Shown: positions 6,433-14,400, counted from the stretch's first letter. The stretch: 22,780 bases of DNA from an uncultured Oscillospiraceae bacterium (GCA_910588935.1 CAJUSM010000047.1:1-22780); one strand, 5' to 3'. Numbers and translations are program-made. Notes: generated from the letters alone by a model not told the origin.

Positions 6433-6846
6433 ATGAATATTCTTGTTATCGACGCCCAGGGCGGCGGCATTGGCCGCCAGGTTATTTCAGCCATTAAAGG
6501 GGCATATCCCCACGAAACTGTCATTGCCGTGGGCGCCAACAGCGCCGCCACTTCCGCCATGCTGAAAGCAGGGGCCGACCAGGCCGCTACCGGGGAAAAC
6601 GCCGTGGTGGTCTGCAGCCGCTCCGCAGATGTTATCATTGGGCCTGTGGGCATTGTGATCGCCGACGCCCTGCTGGGGGAGATCACGCCCAGAATGGCTG
6701 TGGCCGTAGGGCAAAGCCCTGCAAAGCGCGTCCTTATCCCAGTAAACCACTGCGATAACATCATCATCGGCGTGCCTGACCTGACAATTTCCAACCTAAT
6801 CCAGGGGGTTTTGGAGGAACTGAAAGCCATTTCCATAAAGCGCTGA
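6433..6846 (+). CDS. DUF3842 family protein
   Basis: 137 residues, the typical full length of this small clostridial family. The N-terminus MNILVIDAQGGGIGRQV is a glycine-rich Rossmann-like loop suggesting nucleotide binding. Conserved blocks ATSAMLKAGAD, ATGENA, IIGPVGI and LLGEITPRM are visible. No function is established that I know of. The ribosome site is a modest GGGGCAGGG before ATG 6433. Transcription is from its own strong promoter; no partner gene is close (purC ends 299 nt upstream, and the transporter has a separate promoter). No signal peptide or membrane segment. Confidence 0.85.
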   Translation: MNILVIDAQGGGIGRQVISAIKGAYPHETVIAVGANSAATSAMLKAGADQAATGENAVVVCSRSADVIIGPVGIVIADALLGEITPRMAVAVGQSPAKRVLIPVNHCDNIIIGVPDLTISNLIQGVLEELKAISIKR

Positions 6847-6923
6847 CCGCTTGGGTTCTGCTAATTCGAGTCCCCTTTCACCCGGCGCATTTTTGATCAA
6901 TTTGCCGATTTTCCAAATTTCTC

Positions 6924-6952
6924 TTGACATTTCCCCTCCAGGACCTTATTCT
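6924..6952 (+). promoter_or_regulatory. Sigma-A promoter of the ABC importer operon
   Basis: -35 TTGACA (6924-6929), 17-bp spacer, -10 TATTCT (6947-6952). The start is expected near 6959, giving an untranslated leader of about 260 nt. Confidence 0.72.
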
Positions 6953-6959
6953 ATATAGG

Positions 6960-7113
6960 AATTATCCGGCATGAAGCCGGGAAAGGGGCGAGAACGCCCC
7001 GGCGCTAGGCGTAAAACAGTACGATTGCAAAGAGAACACCGTATTCAAAACCATACCAAGAAGGTATGCGGTTTCCCACGAATGGGAAATGGCAGGCCTT
7101 CTTTTTCTTTTTT
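6960..7113 (+). promoter_or_regulatory. Structured leader with transcription attenuator (riboswitch-like, class unknown)
   Basis: Successive hairpins are: CCGGC/GCCGG (6966-6970 with 6976-6980), GGGGCG/CGCCCC with an AGAA loop (6985-6990 with 6995-7000), a weaker AGTACG/CGTATT pairing around 7019-7045, and CATACC/GGTATG (7052-7057 with 7063-7068). The last hairpin contains AAGAAGG (7058-7064), which is also the 5' arm of the terminator pairing with CCTTCTT at 7097-7103. The two folds exclude each other, the hallmark of an attenuator. No leader peptide rich in one amino acid is evident, so a metabolite or metal sensor is more likely than ribosome stalling. I found no match to consensus cores I remember (cobalamin, TPP, SAM, T-box, ykkC, yybP). 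Confidence 0.6.
7058..7113 (+). terminator. Conditional intrinsic terminator in the importer leader
   Basis: Outer stem AAGAAGG/CCTTCTT (7058-7064 with 7097-7103) and inner stem TTTCCC/GGGAAA (7072-7077 with 7084-7089), loop ACGAAT, followed by a T-rich run to 7113. It ends about 110 nt before the lipoprotein start. Confidence 0.7.
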
Positions 7114-7222
7114 CTCCGAAAAGGCCCGCCCACAGAAAAAAACCACCTCCCGGCTTCCCCAGGCTGCCCTTTAGGAAACCTGGGCCTGTGGAGGCAGCGC
7201 ACATGAAAGGAAGAAATCAAGC

Positions 7223-8863
7223 ATGAATGGAAAAAAATTTTTCTCCCTGCTCCTTTCCCTGCTTCTGGTGGCGGCAATGGCCGCCTGCGAAAGCAGAGGC
7301 CAAGCGGGGAATCTCTCACCAGTTTCCGCCGCGAATGCAGAGGAGAACCTAGGGGCGGCCCACGGAAAGGACAGCGTGATCATCGCCATTGGCTCTGAGC
7401 CGGAAACCCTAGACCCCACCCAGGGCTGGGGGCATGGCAACTCGCCCATTGTCCAGAGCACCCTGGTAAAATATACCGCTGACCTGACCTTTGAAAATGA
7501 CCTGGCCACTGGCTATACCCTGTCTCCAGACGGCCTTGTGTGGACCTTTACCCTTCGGGACGACGCTTTCTTTACAGACGGCCAAAAGGTTACTGCCGCC
7601 GATGTGGCCTTTACCCTGGAAACCGCAAAAGCGGCCCAGGGCTCTGTTGACCTTACCTACATGGAAAAGGCTGTAGCAAAAGACGAAACCACTGTGGAGA
7701 TCACCCTCTCGCGGCCTACCTCTATTTTTCTAAACACCCTGGCCTCTGTAGGCATTGTGCCCAAGCATGCCTACAGCGAAGATTACGGCCGGGCCCCCAT
7801 AGGCTCTGGCCCCTATCAATTTGTAGAGTGGCGGGCTCAGGAGCAGCTCCTCTTTACCGCCAACCAGGCCTATTACGGCGGCGTGCCCGCCATTAAAAAC
7901 ATTACCGTGGTCTTTATGTCTGAGGACGCCGCCCTGGCTGGGGTGCAGGCGGGAAAAATAGACGTGGCCTATTCCTCCGCCACCCTTGGTTCCACCCAGG
8001 TAGAGGGCTACCATGTAGAGGCCATTCCCTCGGCGGATAACCGGGGCATTACCCTGCCGGTTCTTCCCAACGAAGGCAAAACCACCCCCAGCGGAGGGGC
8101 CATAGGCAACAATGTTACCTGCAACCGGGAGATCCGCCAGGCCATTGCCTATGCCATCCAGCGCCAACAGGTAGCAGAAATTGTCTTAAACGGCTTTGGC
8201 CGGCCCGCCTATTCTGAAAACGACGGAATGCCGTGGAACAATCCTCAGGTAAAAATAGAGACAGACCTGGACTATGCCAAAAAGCTTTTAGCCGATGCCG
8301 GCTGGGCTGACACCGACCAGGACGGTATTGTGGAGAAAAACGGCCTAAAAGGGGAATTTACCTGTATCTATCCCTCCGGCGACTCTGTACGCCAAGGGGT
8401 GGCTATGGCTGTCGCCGAGCAGATAAAGGCCATTGGGATTCAAATGAACGTGGAGGGCGTTAGCTGGGACGAGCTGGCACAGCGCATGTTCTCCAATGGG
8501 GTTATGATGGGCTGGGGCTCTTCCAGCCCCAACGAAACCTACTATTTGTACCGCTCTCAGGGCGCCCTGCTGGATGATTTTTACAATCCGGAGGGGTATG
8601 GGAGCCAAACTACAGACCGCTATCTGCAGGCCGCCATGGCGGCCCTTACCCCAGAGGAGGCCAACGAAAATTGGCAGAAGGCCCAATGGGACGGCGTTAC
8701 GGGAACCGCCATGCAGGGGGAGTGCCCCTGGGTCTGGATTGTGAACCTGGACCATGTAACCTATGTCCGAAACGGTCTTTCCATTGGCCAACAGCCCATT
8801 CACGGCCATGGCCATGGGCTGCCCCTTATCCAGAACCTAAACGAATGGGCCTGGACTGAGTAA
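7223..8863 (+). CDS. Nickel/peptide-type ABC transporter substrate-binding lipoprotein
   Basis: 546 residues, SBP_bac_5 (OppA/NikA/DppA) family. The signal peptide has a KK charge pair, a leucine-rich core and a lipobox ending MAAC, so Cys22 is the lipidated residue of the mature membrane-anchored protein. Family landmarks are IIAIGSEPETLDPTQGW at the start of the mature fold, LSPDGLVWTFTLRDDAFFTDG, IGSGPYQFVEW, and LDYAKKLLADAGW. Near the C-terminus is HGHGHG, which could be a metal-contacting stretch. First gene of a five-gene importer; which of nickel, another metal complex or peptide it binds cannot be decided here. ATG 7223 has an AAGGAAG ribosome site about 10 nt upstream. A short GC-rich hairpin just after its stop may lower expression of downstream genes. 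Confidence 0.9.
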   Translation: MNGKKFFSLLLSLLLVAAMAACESRGQAGNLSPVSAANAEENLGAAHGKDSVIIAIGSEPETLDPTQGWGHGNSPIVQSTLVKYTADLTFENDLATGYTLSPDGLVWTFTLRDDAFFTDGQKVTAADVAFTLETAKAAQGSVDLTYMEKAVAKDETTVEITLSRPTSIFLNTLASVGIVPKHAYSEDYGRAPIGSGPYQFVEWRAQEQLLFTANQAYYGGVPAIKNITVVFMSEDAALAGVQAGKIDVAYSSATLGSTQVEGYHVEAIPSADNRGITLPVLPNEGKTTPSGGAIGNNVTCNREIRQAIAYAIQRQQVAEIVLNGFGRPAYSENDGMPWNNPQVKIETDLDYAKKLLADAGWADTDQDGIVEKNGLKGEFTCIYPSGDSVRQGVAMAVAEQIKAIGIQMNVEGVSWDELAQRMFSNGVMMGWGSSSPNETYYLYRSQGALLDDFYNPEGYGSQTTDRYLQAAMAALTPEEANENWQKAQWDGVTGTAMQGECPWVWIVNLDHVTYVRNGLSIGQQPIHGHGHGLPLIQNLNEWAWTE

Positions 8864-8915
8864 GGGGCCGCCCCCAGGCTTTTAGGGAAATACAGACGAA
8901 AAATGAGGTGTTTCT

Positions 8916-10010
8916 ATGAAAAGGCCCATAACAAGGTTAGCAGCCCGCTTTACACGGCATAGCCCGCCCTGTCCCTTTACCAATCGCCAAGTTGGCCGCG
9001 CCCAAGCCATACACAAAAAGTCCCGCCGCGCCCCTCTTGTACGCTCCTTGTGCGGTGCTGCCTTAAAAATTCTCTCCCTGCTGCTGGCTGTCACCATTAT
9101 CTCATTTGGGCTTGTCACCGCCTCGCCAACCGACCCAGTGGGGCAGTATATTCTGGGCCTGGGAACAGCGGTATCTCCAGAGCAGCGCGCCGAGATCGCG
9201 GACTACTGGGGCGTTGGCCAGCCGCCGGCAGAGCGGTATATTGCCTGGCTTTCCCAGCTTTTCCAGGGAAACCTAGGAGAATCCGCCATTTTTCGCAGGC
9301 CGGTTGCAGAGGTAATTGGCCAGCGCTTTGCCAATTCCCTGGCCCTTATGCTCTGCGCCTGGATATTGGCCGGCATAACAGGCCTTGCCCTAGGCTGCGT
9401 AATGGGCATGTACCAGGGCCGGCTGCCAGACAGGCTGCTGAAAAAGCTGTGCTATTTTCTCAGCTCTGTGCCCGCTTTCTGGCTGGGCTTGGTGCTTCTG
9501 CTGGTGTTCGCCGTGTGGCTTAAGTGGTTCCCTATTGGCTTTTCTGCCCCTTTGGGTATGCTCGGCCAGGAGGTTACCCTTTGGCAAAAGCTTTACCACT
9601 TGGTTTTGCCTGGGTTTACCCTAAGCCTTACGTCCTTTGCCAACATTGCCCTGCACACCCGCCAAAAGCTGGTGAATGTGCTGAACAGCGAGTACGCCCT
9701 GTTTGCCAGGGCCAGAGGCGAGGGCCCCCTTACCCTTCTTTTCCGCCACGGCCTGCGAAACATTCTGCTCCCCGCCCTTACCCTGCAGTTTGCCTCCTTT
9801 GGGGAACTGTTCGGCGGCTCGGTTTTGGCAGAAAACGTGTTCAGCTATCCAGGGCTGGGCAGCGCTGTGTCCGCCGCAGGGCTACAGGGGGATGTTCCCC
9901 TGCTGCTGGGAATCACATTGTTCTCTGCCCTGTTTGTGTGCGTGGGAAACGGCATCGCCAATTTGCTGTATGGGGTCATCGACCCCCAGATTTGGGAGGT
10001 GGGGAAATGA
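8916..10010 (+). CDS. ABC importer permease 1 (NikB/DppB-like)
   Basis: 364-residue integral membrane protein of the binding-protein-dependent permease family. The first membrane helix is at about 50-70, after an unusually long basic N-terminal tail of about 45 residues. A soluble loop follows (QLFQGNLGESAIF), then five more hydrophobic segments. The EAA coupling loop that docks on the ATPase is recognisable in YALFARARGEGPLTLLFRHG, and the C-terminus ends LLYGVIDPQI, as in NikB/DppB. It begins 52 nt after the lipoprotein gene with a GAGGTG site, and its stop overlaps the next start by 4 nt. The long N-tail may mean that a downstream start is used, but no better ribosome site is obvious. Confidence 0.9.
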   Translation: MKRPITRLAARFTRHSPPCPFTNRQVGRAQAIHKKSRRAPLVRSLCGAALKILSLLLAVTIISFGLVTASPTDPVGQYILGLGTAVSPEQRAEIADYWGVGQPPAERYIAWLSQLFQGNLGESAIFRRPVAEVIGQRFANSLALMLCAWILAGITGLALGCVMGMYQGRLPDRLLKKLCYFLSSVPAFWLGLVLLLVFAVWLKWFPIGFSAPLGMLGQEVTLWQKLYHLVLPGFTLSLTSFANIALHTRQKLVNVLNSEYALFARARGEGPLTLLFRHGLRNILLPALTLQFASFGELFGGSVLAENVFSYPGLGSAVSAAGLQGDVPLLLGITLFSALFVCVGNGIANLLYGVIDPQIWEVGK

Positions 10011-10831
10011 AAAAAACAAACCGCCGGAAAAAGGCTGTGCTGCTCGCCGCGGCAATGGCCCTTGTGTTTGCCGGCATTTACGCCTGCGGCATTCTCATTC
10101 CAGAGCAAGGGGTGGCGGGCAGCTTTTTAAACGCCAAGCTGCCGCCCTGTATAGAGCATCCCTTTGGCACAGACGCCCTGGGGCGGGACCTGCTCCTGCG
10201 CACGCTAAAGGGCCTGTCCCTAAGTATTACCATTGGGCTGGCAGCCTCGGCTATCAGCGCCATAATCGCCCTGCTGGTGGGAATTGCCGCCGCCACCGGC
10301 TCTAAAGGGGCAGACAGCCTGATAAACTGGCTGATTGACCTGGTAATGGGCGTGCCCCACACTATTTTAATTATCCTAATTTCCTTTGCCCTGGGGCGCG
10401 GGCTAAAAGGCCTGCTGGCGGGCATTGCCGCCACCCATTGGTGCAGCCTGGCCCGCCTCATCCGGGGAGAGGTTCTTCAGCTGCGCTCCCAGCCCTATGT
10501 GGCTGTGTCCCGAAAGCTGGGCAAGTCCAGCGCCTGGATTCTCACCCATCATCTGCTGCCCCATCTGGTCCCGCAATTCTTGGTGGGATTGGTCTTAATG
10601 TTCCCCCACGCAATCCTCCACGAAGCCGCCATTTCCTTTTTGGGCTTTGGGCTTGCCCCAGAGCAGCCAGCCATTGGCATTATTTTAGCGGAGAGCATGC
10701 GCTACCTATCCACCGGGATGTGGTGGATGGCCATGCTGCCTGGCCTAACTCTTGCCCTGCTTGTGCTGCAGATAGATAAGCTGGGAGAGTGCCTGGGGAT
10801 GATACTGGACCCCTACAGCGCCCAGGAATAA
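10007..10831 (+). CDS. ABC importer permease 2 (NikC/DppC-like)
   Basis: 274-residue membrane permease pairing with the preceding one. It has an N-terminal hydrophobic segment at about 9-28, then HPFGTDALGRDLLLRTLKG, the hallmark of the NikC/DppC/OppC branch. Further helices follow, with the EAA loop (PYVAVSRKLGKSSAWILTHH) and the conserved AAISFLGFGL near the end. Translation is coupled to permease 1 through an ATGA overlap; the GGGAGGTGGGG ribosome site lies inside the upstream gene. The open frame extends about 480 nt further left, but that part is only the shadow of permease 1. Confidence 0.92.
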   Translation: MKKTNRRKKAVLLAAAMALVFAGIYACGILIPEQGVAGSFLNAKLPPCIEHPFGTDALGRDLLLRTLKGLSLSITIGLAASAISAIIALLVGIAAATGSKGADSLINWLIDLVMGVPHTILIILISFALGRGLKGLLAGIAATHWCSLARLIRGEVLQLRSQPYVAVSRKLGKSSAWILTHHLLPHLVPQFLVGLVLMFPHAILHEAAISFLGFGLAPEQPAIGIILAESMRYLSTGMWWMAMLPGLTLALLVLQIDKLGECLGMILDPYSAQE

Positions 10832-10841
10832 GGAGGAGAAT

Positions 10842-11777
10842 ATGGAACCGAAAAAAGAGGCCTTACTGGAAATACAAAACCTATCCGTTTCCTTTCGCAT
10901 GTATGCCCAAGGCTTAGGGCAAAGGGACCTGCAAACCATCTCCCAGCTGTATTTAACCCTGTATCCGGGAGAGGTCCTTGCCATAGCGGGCTCCTCCGGC
11001 TCTGGAAAAAGCCTGCTGGCTGCTGCCGTTCTGGGCATTCTTCCCCCCAATGCCACGGTACAGGGGCGCATGCGCTATAAAGGGCAACCGCTTACCCCTA
11101 GCCTGCAAAACCGGCTTCGGGGCACAGAGCTCGCCCTGGTTCCCCAGTCTGTGGCATATCTTGACCCGCTGATGAGGGTGGGCGCCCAAGCCGACGGCCA
11201 CTACAGGCCCAGGCTCACCGAAAAAAGGAAAAAGCTGTTCCAGCGGCTCCAGCTGCCGGCAGAAACAGAGCGGCTCTACCCGTTCCAGCTTTCCGGCGGC
11301 ATGGCAAGGCGGGTGCTGGTGTCCACCGCCCTGGTAACAGACGCCCAGCTGATCATTGCCGACGAGCCCACCCCAGGCATGAGCCTGGAGCAGGCCCTAG
11401 AAGCCCTGGGGATGTTCCGAGAGCTGGCGGATAAGGGAAAATCCGTGATTCTGATTACCCATGATATTGACCTGGCCTTTGCCTTTGCAGACCGGATTGC
11501 CGTGTTTTACGCCGGAACCACCTTGGAGACCGCCCTCCCCGCCGACTTTATTGCCGGGCCAGAAGCCTTGCGCCACCCCTATTCCAAAGCCCTGTGGCGG
11601 GCCCTGCCCCAAAACGGGTTCCAGCCGGCCCCAGGCTTTCAGCCCTATGGCGATAGCCTGCCCAAAGGCTGCCTGTATGCCCCCCGCTGCCCTTATAAAA
11701 CCCAGCGCTGCGAAAAACAGGCCCCCCCTGTAACCCAGCTTAGGGGCGGAGAGGTAAGGTGCTACTATGGCTCTTGA
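10842..11777 (+). CDS. ABC importer ATPase 1 (NikD/DppD-like, with Cys-bearing C-terminal domain)
   Basis: 311 residues. Walker A GSSGSGKS at 50-57, Q-loop VPQS around 100-103, signature LSGGM at 150-154, Walker B LIIADE at 170-175 and switch His207. The C-terminal oligopeptide/dipeptide-transporter domain follows, with four cysteines (277, 283, 290, 307) in the spacing seen in OppD/DppD-type subunits, some of which bind an iron-sulfur cluster. Oddity: the D-loop reads PGMS instead of the usual SALD/TALD form, so the aspartate that communicates between the two ATPase sites is absent. An AGGAGG-type site precedes ATG 10842, 10 nt after permease 2. The gene overlaps ATPase 2 by 11 nt. Confidence 0.92.
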   Translation: MEPKKEALLEIQNLSVSFRMYAQGLGQRDLQTISQLYLTLYPGEVLAIAGSSGSGKSLLAAAVLGILPPNATVQGRMRYKGQPLTPSLQNRLRGTELALVPQSVAYLDPLMRVGAQADGHYRPRLTEKRKKLFQRLQLPAETERLYPFQLSGGMARRVLVSTALVTDAQLIIADEPTPGMSLEQALEALGMFRELADKGKSVILITHDIDLAFAFADRIAVFYAGTTLETALPADFIAGPEALRHPYSKALWRALPQNGFQPAPGFQPYGDSLPKGCLYAPRCPYKTQRCEKQAPPVTQLRGGEVRCYYGS

Positions 11778-12405
11778 GGCAAAAAACCTTTATTTTCGGT
11801 ATGATAAAAAGCGGCCCTGGGTATTGGAAAACCGCACCGTAAAAGTTGACCCAGGGGAACGGCTGGCCATTTTCGCCCCCAGCGGCTACGGCAAAACCAC
11901 CCTGGCCATGCTTTTGGCAGGATTCCTAACCCCGGCCAAGGGGCAGGTCCTGCTAAACGGCAAACCCCTTCCCCAAAAAGGCGTATGCCCTGTGCAGCTC
12001 ATCTTCCAGCACCCGGAAAAAGCCGTCAATCCCCGCTGGAGGCTTCGGCGCGTTCTGGAGGAGAGCGGCGAGCTTCAGGAGGATATGCTGGAGGCCTTGG
12101 GCATAGAGAGGGCTTGGCTTCACCGTTTTCCCCGGGAGCTCTCTGGAGGGGAACTTCAGCGCTTCTGTGTGGCAAGGGCCCTAATCAGCGGCGGAGAGTA
12201 TCTTATTTGCGATGAAATCAGCACCATGCTGGATGTTATCACCCAAGCCCAAATTTGGAATACTGTTTTGCGGGAGGCAGGAAAAAGAGGCATGGGCATT
12301 GTGGCCATAACCCATAATAGGCATTTGGCGCAAAGGGTCGCCACAAAAATCCTAGATTTGTCTATTCCCCATGGGGCCAATTCCTGCCCCCACAACAAGC
12401 CCTAA
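11767..12405 (+). CDS. ABC importer ATPase 2 (NikE/DppF-like, short)
   Basis: 212 residues, shorter than the usual 260-330 because the Cys-bearing C-terminal tail of the partner is missing. Walker A reads APSGYGKTT at 37-45, with Ala where the first Gly is normal; signature LSGGE at 125-129, Walker B YLICDE at 145-150 with catalytic Glu150, D-loop MLD, switch His183. With a normal signature, D-loop and catalytic Glu it looks active and could compensate for the atypical D-loop of ATPase 1 in a heterodimer (inference). ATG 11767 lies inside the 3' end of ATPase 1, with a GGAGAGGTAAGG ribosome site. Last gene of the importer operon. Confidence 0.9.
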   Translation: MALEAKNLYFRYDKKRPWVLENRTVKVDPGERLAIFAPSGYGKTTLAMLLAGFLTPAKGQVLLNGKPLPQKGVCPVQLIFQHPEKAVNPRWRLRRVLEESGELQEDMLEALGIERAWLHRFPRELSGGELQRFCVARALISGGEYLICDEISTMLDVITQAQIWNTVLREAGKRGMGIVAITHNRHLAQRVATKILDLSIPHGANSCPHNKP

Positions 12406-12416
12406 TCCACAGAAGC

Positions 12417-12560
12417 TTAACACCGCTCTGTTACCCATGGTAAAATACTTTTCACCCACTTCAAAAGAGGCAAAGCGTGGGCATTGCGTGCCAGAACAGC
12501 ATAACGCTGGATAAGGTCAATTTTCTCCGGGTTTTCATTGGGCTCCGGCAGATTGACCCC
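12417..12560 (-). pseudogene. Coding-like fragment of unknown family
   Basis: On the minus strand this stretch reads as a plausible protein C-terminus (ANLFGVNLPEPNENPEKIDL, then RYAVLARN, PLLKWVKSILPWV) ending in a normal stop. Upstream the frame continues to about 12698 with low-complexity, unlikely residues, runs into the terminator at 12674-12727 and has only a TTG start without a ribosome site. I do not recognise the family. It may be the tail of a deleted gene, or chance. Nothing else is seen in 12406-12673. Confidence 0.3.
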
Positions 12561-12673
12561 AAACAGATTGGCGCCGGGGCTTTTCCATGCGGATATGCCT
12601 GGCCACCCAGATTGAGCTGACAGACGCCAGGTTTGGCCAGTCCCCCCCAAGAAAAAATCCGCTTGCAATCCGC

Positions 12674-12727
12674 AAAAAAACGGCTGGGCGCCTCCCAAAA
12701 GGAGACGCCCAGCCGCTTTTCTTTTTT
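12674..12727. terminator. Bidirectional intrinsic terminator
   Basis: Perfect 10-bp stem CGGCTGGGCG (12681-12690) with CGCCCAGCCG (12706-12715), continued inside by CTCC/GGAG. It has a T-rich tail on the plus side (12716-12727) and seven A (12674-12680) on the left, which give a T-run on the minus strand. It can end the importer operon from the left and the PilZ transcript from the right. Confidence 0.88.
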
Positions 12728-12750
12728 CGATTGCGCCCTTTGAAAAGGCC

Positions 12751-13446
12751 TTAGGATTTTCCTCTTTTTTGGCGCTGGGCAGCGAATATATTTTGAATAA
12801 TTTGCTCCTGGTCCTCCTCTGTCAGCTCCAAAAACCGGCAGCCATATTCCGTGGGCATATTTTCCCTTTCAATTACCCGCAGCACCTGGCAAAACATGGC
12901 AGACTCCGGCCTGTCCTCTAAAAGCTTTACCTTTAATAAAAACTTGTCCCCTGCATGGTACCTGCACGCCGAGCTAATGCATGCCCCGCCTACGCTGATA
13001 TTCAGCAGCTTACAGGGGTTTTCTCCCATAGCCAGCCCGCTAAACATTACCGTGGTGGCGTCCAGGTTGGTGCTCAGCCGGAAAAAGGCACGGTCATTGC
13101 CAATGCGGTCCAGGGTGAGCGCCTCCACACTCCATATATGCTGGGGCATAGGCGAAATTACGCCCTCCATATAGATTGCTTTTCGCTTATGGTCGCTGTA
13201 TCCCCGAATTTTTGCATGAATCGTTTCCTCCTTCATGGGAATCTCGATTTCTGAGTATTGGTGCAGCTCCCCTTTTCCTTTCCGCACCCCCATCAGCTTT
13301 GCCACAAAAAGCAGGTTCCCCTCGTTGGTTGTTACCTCTACCCGCATACCAGAATAACTTGCCAGCTCATCTCCTTGGCCCGCCTCTGGCTTTTCCTGGG
13401 GCGGTTGCTGTTTCCCCTTTTTCCCAAACAATTTTAGTAAGCGCAC
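12751..13446 (-). CDS. PilZ-domain cyclic-di-GMP receptor (YcgR-like)
   Basis: 231 residues. A basic N-terminus (about 1-25) leads to an N-terminal YcgR-type barrel (about 30-110) and a PilZ domain (about 115-225). The PilZ binding motifs are present: RxxxR as Arg119-Arg123 (RAFFR), and N149-x-S151-x-x-G154 (NISVGG), so c-di-GMP binding is expected. In Firmicutes such proteins act on flagellar motors, exopolysaccharide or secretion; no target is visible here. The start is GTG 13446 with an AGGAGGT site at proper spacing. It lies 36 nt after the diguanylate cyclase gene, so synthase and receptor are probably co-transcribed. Confidence 0.88.
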   Translation of the reverse strand: MRLLKLFGKKGKQQPPQEKPEAGQGDELASYSGMRVEVTTNEGNLLFVAKLMGVRKGKGELHQYSEIEIPMKEETIHAKIRGYSDHKRKAIYMEGVISPMPQHIWSVEALTLDRIGNDRAFFRLSTNLDATTVMFSGLAMGENPCKLLNISVGGACISSACRYHAGDKFLLKVKLLEDRPESAMFCQVLRVIERENMPTEYGCRFLELTEEDQEQIIQNIFAAQRQKRGKS

Positions 13447-13482
13447 AATATACCTCCTGTTTTAAACAGCTGCCTCCCCGCC

Positions 13483-14400
13483 TTATTTCTCCCACAGCTG
13501 CTTCATCCGCTCGTCGGCCCATACCACCCTGTTTCGGCCATGCTTTTTGGCGTCGTACAGCATGGTGTCTGCAATTTTTAAATAAAAATCATAGGACCGC
13601 TCTATTTCAGGAATCACTGTAACGCCCCCCACGCTAATGGTAACCCATTTGCCCACAGCGGGGTCGTGGGGAATATGCAGGTTTTCCACTGCCTGCCGGA
13701 TTTTTCTCAAATACCCAAATACCTGCTCCGCGTTGCCCCCCAAAAGCACAGCCACAAACTCCTCGCCCCCATAGCGGGCCAGAAAATCCGTACTGCGCTG
13801 CAGGTAAGAGGCCGCTGTTTGGGCCACGGTGGCAATCACCTTGTCTCCGGCCGGGTGGCCGAAGGTATCGTTATATACCTTAAAGCGGTCAATATCAAAC
13901 ATGCAAATAGAAAGCGGCACATGCAGCCGAATCGCTTCGCCCCATTTTGTAATACTATATTGCTCGTACTTGCGCCGGTTGGCAATTCCTGTCAGCTGGT
14001 CTGTCATAGACTGCTGCTCAACCTGCCTGCGGTATTGGTACAGCTTAATGTGGGTGTTCACCCTGGCTTTTACAATTAAGGCGTTAAAGGGCTTAGTAAT
14101 ATAGTCTACAGCTCCCAAAATCAGCCCGTGCTGCTCATCGCTCGCGTCCGATAGGCTGGTAATTAGAATAACGGGAATACTCTGGGTAATAATTTCCTCC
14201 TGCAGCTTTTTCAGCAGTGTAAAGCCATCCATCCCCGGCATTACCACATCCAGCAGGATCAGCGAAAAATTTTCGCCGCTGGCCCTGCGAAGCCCCTCTT
14301 CCGCTGTTTGGGCAACGGTTACCTCATACTCGTCATCTAAAATACTTCTTAATCGTTCTGCTTGCACCGCACTGTCGTCAACAATTAGTATTTTCTCCAT
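13483..14400 (-). CDS. Response regulator with GGDEF domain (PleD-like diguanylate cyclase)
   Basis: 305 residues in two domains. The receiver (1-120) has the acidic pair Asp8-Asp9, phosphoacceptor Asp51 (LLDVVMPGMDG), Thr81 and Lys103. The GGDEF domain (about 130-300) carries the active-site sequence GGEEF at 211-215 and metal-binding FDIDRFK at 168-174. The inhibitory I-site RxxD (Arg202-Asp205) is five residues before GGEEF, so product feedback inhibition is expected. It should make c-di-GMP from two GTP when phosphorylated and dimerised. No histidine kinase is in the window, so the input is unknown. ATG 14400 has an AGGAGA site. The PilZ gene follows directly. Confidence 0.93.
   Translation of the reverse strand: MEKILIVDDSAVQAERLRSILDDEYEVTVAQTAEEGLRRASGENFSLILLDVVMPGMDGFTLLKKLQEEIITQSIPVILITSLSDASDEQHGLILGAVDYITKPFNALIVKARVNTHIKLYQYRRQVEQQSMTDQLTGIANRRKYEQYSITKWGEAIRLHVPLSICMFDIDRFKVYNDTFGHPAGDKVIATVAQTAASYLQRSTDFLARYGGEEFVAVLLGGNAEQVFGYLRKIRQAVENLHIPHDPAVGKWVTISVGGVTVIPEIERSYDFYLKIADTMLYDAKKHGRNRVVWADERMKQLWEK

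Noticed and set aside
6960..7113. T-box or amino-acid leader-peptide attenuator
   Set aside because: No T-box core (AGGGTGG-type) seen and no short reading frame with repeated amino-acid codons before the terminator.
8866..8885. Hairpin after the lipoprotein gene as an operon terminator
   Set aside because: Short stem with a weak T-run and permease start only 52 nt from the lipoprotein stop; at most partial attenuation.
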